Counted from the first letter of the stretch, positions 40,212 to 53,725 are shown. The stretch: 64,000 nucleotides of DNA from UM-FILTER-38-24 sp041663205 (GCA_041663205.1 JBAZQZ010000003.1:1-64000), one strand, 5' to 3'. Numbers and translations: made by a program. The notes: a model not told the origin generated them from the sequence alone.

Positions 40212-41405
40212 TTACTGAAGAATCTTTGAGATAACTCCGGCTCCGACTGTTCTTCCACCTTCGCGGATAGCGAAACGTGTTCCTTCGTCCAAGGCGATAG
40301 GAGCTCCAAGTGTGATTACCATTTTGATGTTATCTCCAGGCATAACCATTTCGACACCTGCAGGAAGCTCAACAGCTCCTGTAACGTCTGTGGTTCGGAT
40401 GTAGAATTGTGGTCTGTATCCTTTGAAGAATGGAGTGTGTCTTCCTCCTTCATCTTTAGTCAAAACGTAAACCTCAGAATCAAATTTTGTGTGAGGAGTG
40501 ATTGAACCCGGTTTTGCAATAACTTGTCCTCTTTCAATTTCTTCTCTTTCAATACCTCTAAGCAAAAGTCCGACGTTGTCTCCGGCTTGTCCTTGGTCAA
40601 GGCTTTTTTTGAACATTTCAACACCTGTAACAGTGACTTTTCTTGTTTCTTTAACTCCGACGATTTCAACTTCTTCATTTACTTTAACAACTCCTTTTTC
40701 AATTCTTCCTGTTGCAACCGTTCCTCTACCTTTGATAGAGAAAACGTCTTCAACTGACATCAAGAATGGTTTGTCCAATTCGCGAACCGGCTCCGGAATG
40801 TAGTTGTCCAAAGCTTCAAGAAGATCAAGAATCGGTTTTGCCGCTGCTGGATCTTCAGGATGTTCCATTGCTTTTAAAGCTGATCCTCTAATGATAGGAG
40901 TTTCATCTCCCGGATATTCGTATTTTTTTAGAAGTTCGCGGATTTCCATTTCTGAAAGGTCTGCGATTTCAGGGTCCGCCATGTCCATCTTGTTCATGAA
41001 AACAACGATGTATGGGACATTTACCTGATGAGCCAAAAGAATGTGTTCACGAGTTTGTGGCATCGGGCCGTCTGCGGCGGATACTACAAGAATAGCTCCG
41101 TCCATTTGTGCCGCTCCGGTGATCATGTTTTTTACATAATCGGCGTGTCCAGGACAGTCAACGTGAGCATAATGTCTTTTTGCCGTTTCGTACTCCTGGT
41201 GTGAGGTAGCGATAGTGATACCTCTAGCTTTTTCTTCAGGAGCGTTGTCAATTTGGGCGTATGTTACCGCCTTGTTTCCGCCTCCGAAGTTTTTTGCGGC
41301 AACCATAGTGATTGCAGCTGTGAGAGTTGTCTTACCGTGGTCAACGTGGCCGATTGTACCGACGTTTACGTGTGGCTTGTTTCTCACAAATACTCCTTCT
41401 GCCAT
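40212..41405 (-). CDS. tuf: Elongation factor Tu
   Basis: EF-Tu delivers aminoacyl-tRNA to the ribosome. G-domain motifs are GHVDHGKTTL (P-loop), the RGITI switch, DCPGHADYVKNM and NKMDM, followed by domains 2 and 3 ending GGRTVGAGVISKIL. The ATG at 41405 (MAEGVFVRNKPHVN) is used, as the 55-residue upstream open frame is not conserved and covers the promoter. The 397-aa length is standard. It lies last in the rpoB-to-tuf direction, with its own promoter as well. Confidence 0.98.
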   Translation of the reverse strand: MAEGVFVRNKPHVNVGTIGHVDHGKTTLTAAITMVAAKNFGGGNKAVTYAQIDNAPEEKARGITIATSHQEYETAKRHYAHVDCPGHADYVKNMITGAAQMDGAILVVSAADGPMPQTREHILLAHQVNVPYIVVFMNKMDMADPEIADLSEMEIRELLKKYEYPGDETPIIRGSALKAMEHPEDPAAAKPILDLLEALDNYIPEPVRELDKPFLMSVEDVFSIKGRGTVATGRIEKGVVKVNEEVEIVGVKETRKVTVTGVEMFKKSLDQGQAGDNVGLLLRGIEREEIERGQVIAKPGSITPHTKFDSEVYVLTKDEGGRHTPFFKGYRPQFYIRTTDVTGAVELPAGVEMVMPGDNIKMVITLGAPIALDEGTRFAIREGGRTVGAGVISKILQ

Positions 41406-41487
41406 ATTGGTGTTGTTAAAATGATATTTAAATAATTGGGTGCTGGCTGAAACCTGCGGTAAGATTGCCGAGTTCAACAGCCCCGGA

Positions 41488-41516
41488 AATATATACGAGA
41501 ATTTAGGGTAATGCAA
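41488..41516 (-). promoter_or_regulatory. Promoter and structured leader of tuf
   Basis: On the minus strand TTGCAT (41511-41516) and TATATT (41488-41493) are 17 nt apart. The leader that follows (about 41445-41485) can fold with GGCTG against CAGCC, GAAC against GTTT and CGG against CCG. Confidence 0.65.
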
Positions 41517-41526
41517 GAGGAATTTT

Positions 41527-43617
41527 TTACTTCGTTCCCGTGCGTTTTGCGATGATGGTTTCGGCGACATTACGTGGGACTTTTTCGTAGAAGCCGAATT
41601 CCATTGTGTAATTTCCGCGGCCTTGGGTCATTGAGCGAAGGTCGGTTGCGTAACCGAACATTTCAGACAACGGGATTGTGGCTTTGATGAATTTGACCAT
41701 TGTGCGGTCGCCGGTTTCAAGGATTTGTCCGCGGCGAGAGCTGATATTTCCCATTACGTCTCCAAAATAATTTTCAGGAACGACAACTTCCACTTTCATG
41801 ATAGGCTCAAGGATAACCGGATTTGCGGCTTTTGTTCCGCTTTGGAATGCGAGTGATCCGGCGATTTTGAATGCCATTTCGGAAGAATCCACTTCATGGA
41901 AGCTTCCATCTATAAGTTCGGCTTTGATGTCCACTACCGGATATCCCGCTGTAATTCCTCTGGTAAGCGCTTCTTGGATACCTTTGTCAACGGCCGGAAT
42001 GAATTCTCTTGGGATTTTTCCTCCGACAATTGAATTGACGAATTCGTATCCTTTTCCTGGTTCTTGCGGGTAAAGTTTTAGAATTACGTGTCCGTATTGT
42101 CCACGTCCACCGGATTGTTTTGCGTATTTCTCTTCACATCTTACTTCTTTTGTAATTGTTTCTCTGTATGCAACTTGCGGAGCACCGATGTTTGCTTCGA
42201 CTTTGAATTCTCTTTTCATGCGATCAACGATGATGTCGAGGTGAAGTTCTCCCATTCCGGCGATGATTGTTTGGCCGGTTTCCTGGTCTGAATTTACACG
42301 GAATGTCGGATCTTCTTCAGCAAGTTTTTGAAGAGCCAATCCCATTTTTTCCTGGTCGGCTTTTGTTTTCGGTTCAACTGCGATTCTGATAACAGGTTCC
42401 GGGAATGTTATTGATTCAAGCAAAACGGGATGTGCAGGGTCGCAAAGCGTGTTTCCTGTTGTTGTCGATTTTAGTCCGACTAATGCGGCGATGTCTCCGG
42501 CGTGTACGACTTTGATTTCTTCTCTGTTGTTTGAGTGCATTTGGAGAATACGACCGACTCTTTCTTTACTGTCTTTTGTCGCATTCAGCAAATAGCTTCC
42601 TGCTTCGAGTGTTCCCGAATAAACGCGGAAATAGCAGAGCGATCCCACAAACGGGTCTGTCGCGATTTTGAATGCAAGCGCTGTGAATGGTTCTTTTGCG
42701 TCGGGATGTCTTTCGATGTCCGCTCCTGTTTTTATGTCTATCGCTTTGATAGGAGGCAGATCGTGCGGGCTTGGAAGGTATGCGCAAACTGCGTTCAAAA
42801 GCAATTGAACTCCTTTGTTTTGCAGTGCTGTTCCGCACATGACCGGGAAAAGTTTTGTGTGAATTACGGCTTTTCTTAGCGCGGCTTTGAGCTCTTCAAC
42901 TGAAATTTCTTGTCCGTTTATGAATTTTTCCATCAATGCGTCGTCGTGTTCGGAGACTTTTTCAACCAATGTTGCGCGGAATTCTTCCATTTTTTCTTTC
43001 ATGTCCTCGGGAACCGGAATTTCGATTACTTTTTCTCCTTTGTCTCCTTCAAACGTGTATGCTTTTCTTTCGACGAGATCGACCATTCCGCTGAAATCTT
43101 TTTCAAGTCCGATAGGAAGCTGAATGGCTACCGCATGCGGATTTAGCCTTTTGTGGATCGAGTCCAAACTCATGTAAAAATCGCCTCCGATTTTGTCCAT
43201 TTTGTTTATGAAAGCGATACGTGGAACATCGTATTTATCGGCTTGTCTCCATACTGTTTCGGATTGTGGTTCAACTCCCATCGCTCCGTCGAAAACGCAA
43301 ACTCCACCGTCAAGTACGCGAAGCGAGCGTTCCACTTCAACCGTGAAATCCACGTGTCCCGGGGTGTCGATAAGATTTATTCTGTATTTTTGCCCTTCCG
43401 GAGTTGTCCAAAAACATGTTGTTGCGGCTGATGTGATCGTAATTCCTCTTTCTCTTTCCTGGTCCATCCAGTCCATTACTGCGGCGCCTTCGTGAACTTC
43501 ACCGATTTTGTATGATTTTCCCGTGTAAAACAAAACACGTTCCGAAACTGTCGTTTTTCCGGCGTCAATATGCGCAATGATACCGATGTTGCGTAAATTT
43601 CTTAAATCGTCTGCCAT
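41527..43617 (-). CDS. fusA: Elongation factor G
   Basis: EF-G drives translocation. The G domain has AHIDAGKTTVSER, RGITITSAATT, DTPGHVDFT and NKMDKIGGDF. Later domains include the domain-IV loop region (GGRGQYGHV) and domain V (SRRGQILE). The 696-aa length is standard. The order rpsL-rpsG-fusA-tuf is the conserved str operon. Confidence 0.97.
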   Translation of the reverse strand: MADDLRNLRNIGIIAHIDAGKTTVSERVLFYTGKSYKIGEVHEGAAVMDWMDQERERGITITSAATTCFWTTPEGQKYRINLIDTPGHVDFTVEVERSLRVLDGGVCVFDGAMGVEPQSETVWRQADKYDVPRIAFINKMDKIGGDFYMSLDSIHKRLNPHAVAIQLPIGLEKDFSGMVDLVERKAYTFEGDKGEKVIEIPVPEDMKEKMEEFRATLVEKVSEHDDALMEKFINGQEISVEELKAALRKAVIHTKLFPVMCGTALQNKGVQLLLNAVCAYLPSPHDLPPIKAIDIKTGADIERHPDAKEPFTALAFKIATDPFVGSLCYFRVYSGTLEAGSYLLNATKDSKERVGRILQMHSNNREEIKVVHAGDIAALVGLKSTTTGNTLCDPAHPVLLESITFPEPVIRIAVEPKTKADQEKMGLALQKLAEEDPTFRVNSDQETGQTIIAGMGELHLDIIVDRMKREFKVEANIGAPQVAYRETITKEVRCEEKYAKQSGGRGQYGHVILKLYPQEPGKGYEFVNSIVGGKIPREFIPAVDKGIQEALTRGITAGYPVVDIKAELIDGSFHEVDSSEMAFKIAGSLAFQSGTKAANPVILEPIMKVEVVVPENYFGDVMGNISSRRGQILETGDRTMVKFIKATIPLSEMFGYATDLRSMTQGRGNYTMEFGFYEKVPRNVAETIIAKRTGTK

Positions 43618-43647
43618 GTTTTTTGGTAATTAGTTTTAAAAGATTTT

Positions 43648-44109
43648 TTAATATTTTGCCAAATGAGCGAAGGCTTTGTTGGCTTGTGCCATGCGATGCA
43701 TATCTTCTTTTTTCTTGAATGCCGTTCCTTGTTCGTTTGATGCTTCGACAATTTCACCGGCTAAGCGCTGGGCCATTGTTCCGCTTTTTTTGCCTCTTGA
43801 TGATTGAATCAGCCATCTGCAAGCCACCGCCAACTGTCTGTCCGGTTTGACTTCCATAGGGATTTGATAAACCGCGCCTCCGATTCTTTTTGCTTTGATT
43901 TCGAGTTGCGGTTTTATGTTTTCAATGGCTGTCTTGAATACTTTTTCAGGATCGCCTGATGTTTTTTTGCTGATAATTTTTAATGTTTCATTGAAAATTT
44001 TTCTGGCTGTGGATTTTTTCCCGGCAAGCATTATGTAGTTTATAAACTTTTCTTGCATCGGGGATGATTCTTCCGGGACGAATTTTTTGATTGCTTTATA
44101 GTTTGCCAT
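43648..44109 (-). CDS. rpsG: 30S ribosomal protein S7
   Basis: S7 (uS7) organises the 30S head and, in E. coli, represses the str operon. Motifs are KFINYIMLAGKKSTARKIFNETLKII, AIENIKPQLEIKAKRIGGAVYQIPMEV (hallmark VGG..YQVP.EV) and KKEDMHRMAQANKAFAHLAKY. The 153-aa length is normal. Confidence 0.96.
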   Translation of the reverse strand: MANYKAIKKFVPEESSPMQEKFINYIMLAGKKSTARKIFNETLKIISKKTSGDPEKVFKTAIENIKPQLEIKAKRIGGAVYQIPMEVKPDRQLAVACRWLIQSSRGKKSGTMAQRLAGEIVEASNEQGTAFKKKEDMHRMAQANKAFAHLAKY

Positions 44110-44121
44110 ATTTATGGATTT

Positions 44122-44535
44122 TTATGCTTTAGGTTTTTTTGTGCCATATCTTGAACGGCTTTTATTCCGTTTTTGAACTCCTTGCGTGTCGAGGCTTCCT
44201 CTTATTATGTGATATTTCACTCCCGGTAAATCTTTGACTCTTCCTCCTCTTACGATTACGACCGAGTGCTCTTGCAGATTGTGGCCTTCTCCCGGGATGT
44301 ACGCTGAAACTTCAACTCCGTTTGTGAGACGTACTCTGGCGATTTTACGCAAAGCTGAGTTTGGTTTTTTTGGAGTCATTGTTGTGACTCTTGTACATAC
44401 TCCGCGTTTTTGCGGGCATGACAGCGCGTTTGATTTTGTCTTCAAGTGATTGAATATCGATTGAAGAGCAGGTGATTTGCTTTTCTTTGAAGTGTTCCTT
44501 CTTGGCTTTCTGATCAGTTGATTTATTGTTGGCAT
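44122..44535 (-). CDS. rpsL: 30S ribosomal protein S12
   Basis: S12 (uS12) checks decoding. The sequence begins MPTINQLIRKPRR and carries CTRVTTMTPKKPNSALRKIARVRLTNG, EGHNLQEHSVVIVRGGRVKDLPGVKYHIIRG. The lysines that give streptomycin sensitivity in E. coli (in PKKPNSA and RVKDLPG) are present. The 137-aa length includes a small central insertion. Confidence 0.96.
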   Translation of the reverse strand: MPTINQLIRKPRRNTSKKSKSPALQSIFNHLKTKSNALSCPQKRGVCTRVTTMTPKKPNSALRKIARVRLTNGVEVSAYIPGEGHNLQEHSVVIVRGGRVKDLPGVKYHIIRGSLDTQGVQKRNKSRSRYGTKKPKA

Positions 44536-44611
44536 GTGGATTTTATTAGATATATGCCCGGCTTTACGCTTGGCTAATTTATATTAAGTTTTTGTTAAAA
44601 GCAAGATAAAA

Positions 44612-47600
44612 CTATATTACCGGCAACATTTTCTTTTCTTCCTCTATCACTTCTTCGACTTCTTCGGCTCTTTTTTCGAGTGTTTTCGTCTGTGCTTTCA
44701 CTTGTTCGACCAATTCTTTGTTCTTTCTTCTGAATGTTTCTCCGGCAGGGATTAATTTTCCTATAATCACGTTTTCTTTTAATCCTTCAAGGCGATCCAT
44801 TCGGCTTGTTGTAGAGGCTTCGACGAGTACGCGGATTGTTTCCTGGAATGACGCGGCGGATAGCCAGCTTTCTGTGTGTAAAGCCACTCTTGTAAGTCCG
44901 AGAAGCAGGCGTTCTCCTTTCGCTTTCGATTTCGCTTTTGCGTTTATTCTGTTGAATTTGATGATGTCTGTGATTTCTCCCGGCAAAAATTCCGTGTCGC
45001 CACTGTCGATAATGCGCATCTTCGAGAGCATTTGTCTTGCGACTATTTCGATGTGTTTGTCATTGATGCTTTGTCCTTGTGACGCGTAAATTGTTTGTAC
45101 CTCTGTGACGATGTATTTTTGAACAGTGTATGTGTCCGTGAGTCTTAGCAATTGTTTTAAGTCCAAATGTCCGTTTGTCAGAGGTTGGCCTTTGTTTACC
45201 ATCGTGTTGTCTTTGACAATAACGCTTCTTCCGACCGGGACTTTGTATACTTTTTCGATCGGGCCTTCGCTTCTGATCACTATTCTTTCAGCGTCTGCGA
45301 CGACAACTTTTCCGCTTCCTTCAGCCTTGATTGTGTTTTTTGCCCCTTCGGCTCTTGCGATTATTGTTTTTTCGTTTACTTTGTCGCCTTTCTTTACGAC
45401 CGGTTCGAGATCCGAAGTCATTACATATTCAACTTCAACCGAATCTTGAGAGGTGACTGTGAGTTCTGTTTGTTTGCCTTTTTGTGAGACTTTCAGTTTT
45501 CCTTCTATTTCTGAAATTATTGCAGGTTTTTTCGGGGTGCGTGCTTCGAAAAGCTCTTCAACACGGGTCAAACCCTGAGTGATGTCGCTTCCTTCGGCAA
45601 CTCCTCCCATGTGGAAGGTTCTCATGGTAAGCTGTGTTCCCGGTTCGCCGATACTCTGTGCGGCGATGATTCCGACCGCTGTTCCGAGATCGACTTCTTT
45701 GTTTGTTCCGAGGTCTTTTCCGTAACATTTGATACAAATTCCACCTTCCGTTTTACATGTCATAATTGAGCGAACCAGCGCAGAGGTTACTCCGAATTCA
45801 TGGATTTTTTTCAATGTGTCTTTTTCGATGATTGAGCCTCTTTTGAGAACCACTTTGCCTTTCGGATCTTTCAAGTCTTCCGCGAGAGTTCTTCCGTAAA
45901 CGCGCGTTTCGAATTTTTCTCCGATTTTTTCCGATTCTTCACGTGTGATTTCGTGTGGATGTGAGCATCCGCAATCGTATTCTCTGATTACCGTGTCCTG
46001 ATTTGAGTCTACCAAACGACGTGTCAAATATCCGGCTTCGGCGGTCTTTAGGGCCGTGTCTGATTTTCCTTTTCGTCCTCCGTGAGTGGCGATGAAGTAC
46101 TCAAGAATTGTAAATCCTTCTTTCAAGTTTGATTTAACAGGAAGTTCGATGGTTTTTCCGGCAGGGTTTGCGACGAGTCCTTTGATACCGCAGAGCTGTG
46201 TGATTTGTCCCCAGTTTCCGCGGGCTCCGGAGTCGATCATGTAATAAATGCTGTTTGATTCCTCTACGCTTTTAATCATCACCGATGTGATATCGGATTT
46301 CGCCTGTGTCCAAATTTTGATTGTGTGGAGGTATCTTTCGTCGTCGGTAACAAGTCCTTTCCAGTATTGGTTGTTGATTTGTTTTACTGTTTCTGATGCG
46401 TTGTCGATGATCGCGGTTTTTTCTTTTGGAATTACCATATCGTTTTGTGCGATTGAAATTCCGGATTTTGTCGCGAATTTGAATCCGAGGTCTTTCAAAT
46501 TATCCGCAAGAATCGCCGTTTTTGCTTCTCCCAAATGCTCGAAACATTCCGTTACAAGATTTGAAAGCTGTTTTTTGCCCATGTTTTCGTTGCAGTAGGG
46601 GAGGCCTTGCGGCAGGAAGCTGTTGAAGATAAGTCTTCCGACTGTTGTTTCCAGGATTTCTCCTTTTACTCTTGATTTTATCGGGGCGTGAAGTTCTACG
46701 TGTCCGCTTTGGTAAGCGAAAACCGCTTCTTCAGTGTTTGCGAAGACCATGCCTTTTCCTTTTGCGTCTTTGATAAGTCTTGTCAGGTAGTAGCAGCCCA
46801 AAACCATGTCTTGGATAGGTGTGACGATAGGTTCTCCGGCTGAAGGTTTAAGCAGGTTTTTCGTGGAAACCATGAGGGATTTTGCCTCAAGTTGCGCGTT
46901 TTTTGAAAGAGGTACGTGGATGGCCATTTGGTCTCCGTCGAAGTCGGCGTTGAAAGCCGTACAAACGAGCGGATGGACTTGGATGGCTTTTCCTTCGATA
47001 AGAATCGGTTGGAATGCTTGAATTCCGAGCCTGTGAAGGGTCGGGGCGCGATTCAAAAGTACGTAATGATCTTTTGTGACCTCTTCAAGAATATCCCAAA
47101 CTTCACGTTTTGATGATTGGATTAATCTTTCCGCGTTTTTGATGTTGTGTGCGTAGCCGTCTCTGATAAGTCTTCCGATGATGAACGGTTTGAACAGTTC
47201 AAGAGCCATTATTTTCGGAACTCCACATTGATGTAGTTTTAGTTTTGGTCCAATGATAATTACGGAACGTCCTGAGTAATCGACACGTTTTCCAAGCAAG
47301 TTTTGTCTGAAACGTCCTTGTTTTCCTTTCAACATGTCCGACAAAGAACGTAGTTTTCGTTTATCTCCCGAGGAGAAAACGGTTTTTCCTTGTCTCGCGC
47401 TGTTGTTTAAAAGTGTATCGACCGCTTCCTGAAGCATTCTTTTCTCATTTCGGCAGATTACTTCAGGGGCGCCGATCGAGAGAAGTCTTTTTAGACGGTT
47501 GTTTCTGTTGATTACGCGTCGGTAAAGGTCGTTTAGGTCTGAAGCCGCGAATCTTCCTCCGTCGAGTTGAACCATCGGGCGAAGATCCGGCGGGATTACG

Positions 47601-48601
47601 GGAAGGACTGTCATAATGAACCATTCCGGGCGGATGTTCGCTTTTAGCAGGCTTCCGGCCAATTTGATTCTTTTGATGATTTTTTTCTGTTTTTGTCCCG
47701 TTGATCTTTTGGATTCTTTTTTCTGTTCTTCGATAAGTTTTTCGAGATCGACTGCGGCGATGATTTCGCGTAGCGTCTCAGCTCCGGTGCCCGCTTTGAA
47801 GACGTGACCGAATTTCATCGCAAGTTTTCTGTATTCGATTTCAGAGTAGACTTTTCCAACCTTAAGTTTTTCGAGGGATTCTTTCATTTCCGAATGTTGG
47901 TAGTCCAATTCTTCCGTTCTTCTTGCGAATTCTTTTTCGATTTCAATTTCTCTTTTCTTTTTGTCTTCCGCTGTTTTTGCGCTTTCCGCCGTCAAAAGTT
48001 CGTCTTTGAATTCTTTTTGTATCGTTTTTTTCTGACCCTTGTATTCATTGTGAACCGTTTCGAGGGCTGTGAGTCTTTCTTTGTCGTCGACTTGAGAAAC
48101 CACGTATGCCGCGAAATACACAACTTGTTCCAATGTTTTAATCGGAAGGTCTAAAAGAAGCCCGATTCTGCTCGGAGTTGATCTCAAAAACCAGATGTGG
48201 GTAACCGGTACGGCCAATTTTATGTGGGCCATTCTTTCTCTTCTTACTGCGGATTTTGTGACTTCGACTCCGCATTTTTCACAAACGACACCTTTGTATC
48301 TTATTCGTTTGTATTTTCCGCAATAACATTCCCAGTTTTTTGTCGGTCCGAATATTTTTTCGCAGAAAAGACCATCTCTTTCCGGCTTCTGGGTGCGGTA
48401 GTTGATGGTTTCAGGTTTTTTGACTTCGCCATGAGACCACGAAAGTATTTCTTCTGGAGATGCGACTGCAAGAGTAATCGCATTGAAGATTTCGGATTTC
48501 ATGTTTTTGTTCTGATCCTGATTTCTTTCCTGACTTCTGTCTTGATTTCTTGGGCTTTTGTCCTTTGAAATCTGTTCTTTGGTTGTTTTTTCTTTAACCA
48601 T
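44612..48601 (-). CDS. rpoC: RNA polymerase beta' subunit
   Basis: Beta' supplies the catalytic Mg2+ site, NADFDGDQMAIHVP. The N-terminal zinc ribbon is in ECYCGKYKRIRYKGVVCEKCGVEV, the bridge-helix and trigger-loop region in GEPGTQLTMRTFHMGG, and a second zinc site in DCGCSHP and CIKCYG. The first 33 residues are a charged extension before MKSEIFNAITLAVASPEEI. At 1329 aa it is somewhat shorter than the E. coli protein (1407). The next gene upstream is ssb, not rpoB. Confidence 0.98.
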   Translation of the reverse strand: MVKEKTTKEQISKDKSPRNQDRSQERNQDQNKNMKSEIFNAITLAVASPEEILSWSHGEVKKPETINYRTQKPERDGLFCEKIFGPTKNWECYCGKYKRIRYKGVVCEKCGVEVTKSAVRRERMAHIKLAVPVTHIWFLRSTPSRIGLLLDLPIKTLEQVVYFAAYVVSQVDDKERLTALETVHNEYKGQKKTIQKEFKDELLTAESAKTAEDKKKREIEIEKEFARRTEELDYQHSEMKESLEKLKVGKVYSEIEYRKLAMKFGHVFKAGTGAETLREIIAAVDLEKLIEEQKKESKRSTGQKQKKIIKRIKLAGSLLKANIRPEWFIMTVLPVIPPDLRPMVQLDGGRFAASDLNDLYRRVINRNNRLKRLLSIGAPEVICRNEKRMLQEAVDTLLNNSARQGKTVFSSGDKRKLRSLSDMLKGKQGRFRQNLLGKRVDYSGRSVIIIGPKLKLHQCGVPKIMALELFKPFIIGRLIRDGYAHNIKNAERLIQSSKREVWDILEEVTKDHYVLLNRAPTLHRLGIQAFQPILIEGKAIQVHPLVCTAFNADFDGDQMAIHVPLSKNAQLEAKSLMVSTKNLLKPSAGEPIVTPIQDMVLGCYYLTRLIKDAKGKGMVFANTEEAVFAYQSGHVELHAPIKSRVKGEILETTVGRLIFNSFLPQGLPYCNENMGKKQLSNLVTECFEHLGEAKTAILADNLKDLGFKFATKSGISIAQNDMVIPKEKTAIIDNASETVKQINNQYWKGLVTDDERYLHTIKIWTQAKSDITSVMIKSVEESNSIYYMIDSGARGNWGQITQLCGIKGLVANPAGKTIELPVKSNLKEGFTILEYFIATHGGRKGKSDTALKTAEAGYLTRRLVDSNQDTVIREYDCGCSHPHEITREESEKIGEKFETRVYGRTLAEDLKDPKGKVVLKRGSIIEKDTLKKIHEFGVTSALVRSIMTCKTEGGICIKCYGKDLGTNKEVDLGTAVGIIAAQSIGEPGTQLTMRTFHMGGVAEGSDITQGLTRVEELFEARTPKKPAIISEIEGKLKVSQKGKQTELTVTSQDSVEVEYVMTSDLEPVVKKGDKVNEKTIIARAEGAKNTIKAEGSGKVVVADAERIVIRSEGPIEKVYKVPVGRSVIVKDNTMVNKGQPLTNGHLDLKQLLRLTDTYTVQKYIVTEVQTIYASQGQSINDKHIEIVARQMLSKMRIIDSGDTEFLPGEITDIIKFNRINAKAKSKAKGERLLLGLTRVALHTESWLSAASFQETIRVLVEASTTSRMDRLEGLKENVIIGKLIPAGETFRRKNKELVEQVKAQTKTLEKRAEEVEEVIEEEKKMLPVI

Positions 48602-48631
48602 AATGTTTATAAGTTTTTAATGGTTTTTATA

Positions 48632-49090
48632 TTAAAGACCGAGGTCTTTATCGATATCATTTGGGATATTTTGGACTTCTTCTTCCGAAGGTTCATAAAC
48701 GGGGGCGCTTTCTCCCGCCGTTTCTTCTTCGCTCGGGACATATTCTCCTTCTCCCGCTCTTCGTTTTTCAAGGATTACAAGATCCTGGACCACGATTTCG
48801 GTTTTGAATTTTTTGACTCCTTCCGGGCTGTCCCAGCTGCGTGTTTTCAGGTATCCTTCGACGTAAACAAGATTTCCTTTTTTGATGTAGTTTGCACAGA
48901 TTTCGGCAAGATGCGCCCATGCGACACATTCGTGGAATTCCGTTGATGCTTTTTTGTCGTTTCCTTTTGTGACCCATTGGCGGTTTGTTGCAACTCCGAA
49001 TGTCGTGACGCTTTGTCCGTTTGGAGTTTGTCTCATTTCAGGGTCGCGAGTAAGGTTTCCGATTATTATTACTTTGTTTATTGATCTCAT
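48632..49090 (-). CDS. ssb: Single-stranded DNA-binding protein
   Basis: SSB coats single-stranded DNA in replication and repair. The OB fold has MRSINKVIIIGNLTRDPEMRQTPNGQSVTTFGVATNR, EFHECVAWAHLAEICANYIKKGNLVYVEGYLKTRSW, matching the family closely. After an acidic linker the C-terminus reads IDKDLGL, not the usual DDDIPF-like tip that recruits partners. The 152-aa length is normal. It lies 27 bp after rpoB and 30 bp before rpoC, an unusual location. Confidence 0.96.
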   Translation of the reverse strand: MRSINKVIIIGNLTRDPEMRQTPNGQSVTTFGVATNRQWVTKGNDKKASTEFHECVAWAHLAEICANYIKKGNLVYVEGYLKTRSWDSPEGVKKFKTEIVVQDLVILEKRRAGEGEYVPSEEETAGESAPVYEPSEEEVQNIPNDIDKDLGL

Positions 49091-49117
49091 AAATTTAATA
49101 TTAAGTTGGTAATAAAA

Positions 49118-52840
<3,723 letters not shown>

Positions 52841-52918
52841 AATAAAAAGGTGGTCAAAGTTTGCATATTGAAGACCAAATTTGCCATAACACATTCGTAT
52901 TTGAAGGTCTTTGTGAGA

Positions 52919-52979
52919 TAATTCCGATTAATCAGAATTAATCACTGTTTGATTCTATGGTATTTTGACGGGAAGTCAA
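52919..52979 (-). promoter_or_regulatory. rpoB promoter with a downstream 22-bp dyad
   Basis: On the minus strand TTGACT (52974-52979) and TAGAAT (52952-52957) are 16 nt apart. A 22-bp dyad with two mismatches, TAATTCCGATTAATCAGAAT plus TA on the plus strand (52919-52940), starts about 5 nt after the expected transcription start. The leader to rpoB is about 105 nt. Confidence 0.7.
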
Positions 52980-53041
52980 GAGGATTTTATTTAGTTATTT
53001 TACCTCAGGTGTTGCCAAGCTATTGAGCCATTACGGACCTA

Positions 53042-53071
53042 TTGACAAGCACGGAACTTGTGGTGTAGAAT
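53042..53071 (+). promoter_or_regulatory. Promoter of the 53099 lipoprotein gene
   Basis: A consensus TTGACA (53042-53047) and TAGAAT (53066-53071) are separated by 18 nt, 27 nt before the ATG at 53099. Confidence 0.7.
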
Positions 53072-53098
53072 CGCATTCGCAATAATAACAACAAGAAA

Positions 53099-53725
53099 AT
53101 GAATACACTAGGACTTAGGAATGCAGGAATGGGGATATTGCTCTCTCTCTTGCCACAATGTTCCGCCACTCCAACGATACAAACAGGAGGTCGAGTAGTT
53201 GCATCCGAAGAATATCCGCAAACGGAAGAATATCCGCAAACACCACCGGTGCCTGAATTACCTGGCCGAGTCGAATTTGTACCTGAGGTACCTGGTCCAG
53301 TCGTGTCTCAACAAGAAACAGAAAGCATAAAAAAAGATCTTCGAAAAAGACTTCTCAACGCTAGGGAATTGATAGAAAAAAACGGTCCAAGGGCAAAAAT
53401 AGTGGAGGCAAAAGTTAGAGGAAGCAGTGATCCAGCTGGTGCAAAAGCGCGTATAGAACAAAACTGCAAGGTACAAATGGAAAATTTTCATAGAACACAC
53501 GAAGAATTAGTTAGCGCTGAAAAAAGAGTTCCTGGCGGATTTTCCTCTTGTATAGGAGATGTAATCATGGGAGTAGATACATATTATCCGGAATATGATG
53601 GAGGATGTGTTATTGATAGGATTCTCGATTCGGATCCGGAAATTAGAGAAGAAATAGTGAAAATGCGCGAAGCCTTAGCTGCTCAAATGCTGGATGTATT
53701 AGCGTGTATGGAAAGAAGTATTTAA
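53099..53725 (+). CDS. Predicted lipoprotein or secreted protein (208 aa)
   Basis: No family recognised. Residues 4-20 form a short hydrophobic signal sequence ending LLPQC, so Cys21 could be lipidated, although the lipobox is not ideal. A repeat EEYPQTEEYPQT and a Pro/Val-rich linker cover 36-70. The rest is helical and charged, with Cys at NCKVQ, SSCIG, GGCVI and LACME. The start NTLG and the Cys-rich, linker-bearing plan recall the lipoprotein at 26313. It is divergent from rpoB, with its own promoter. Its C-rich codon use differs from the G-rich plus-strand genes around it, which may point to separate origin. Confidence 0.6.
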   Translation: MNTLGLRNAGMGILLSLLPQCSATPTIQTGGRVVASEEYPQTEEYPQTPPVPELPGRVEFVPEVPGPVVSQQETESIKKDLRKRLLNARELIEKNGPRAKIVEAKVRGSSDPAGAKARIEQNCKVQMENFHRTHEELVSAEKRVPGGFSSCIGDVIMGVDTYYPEYDGGCVIDRILDSDPEIREEIVKMREALAAQMLDVLACMERSI

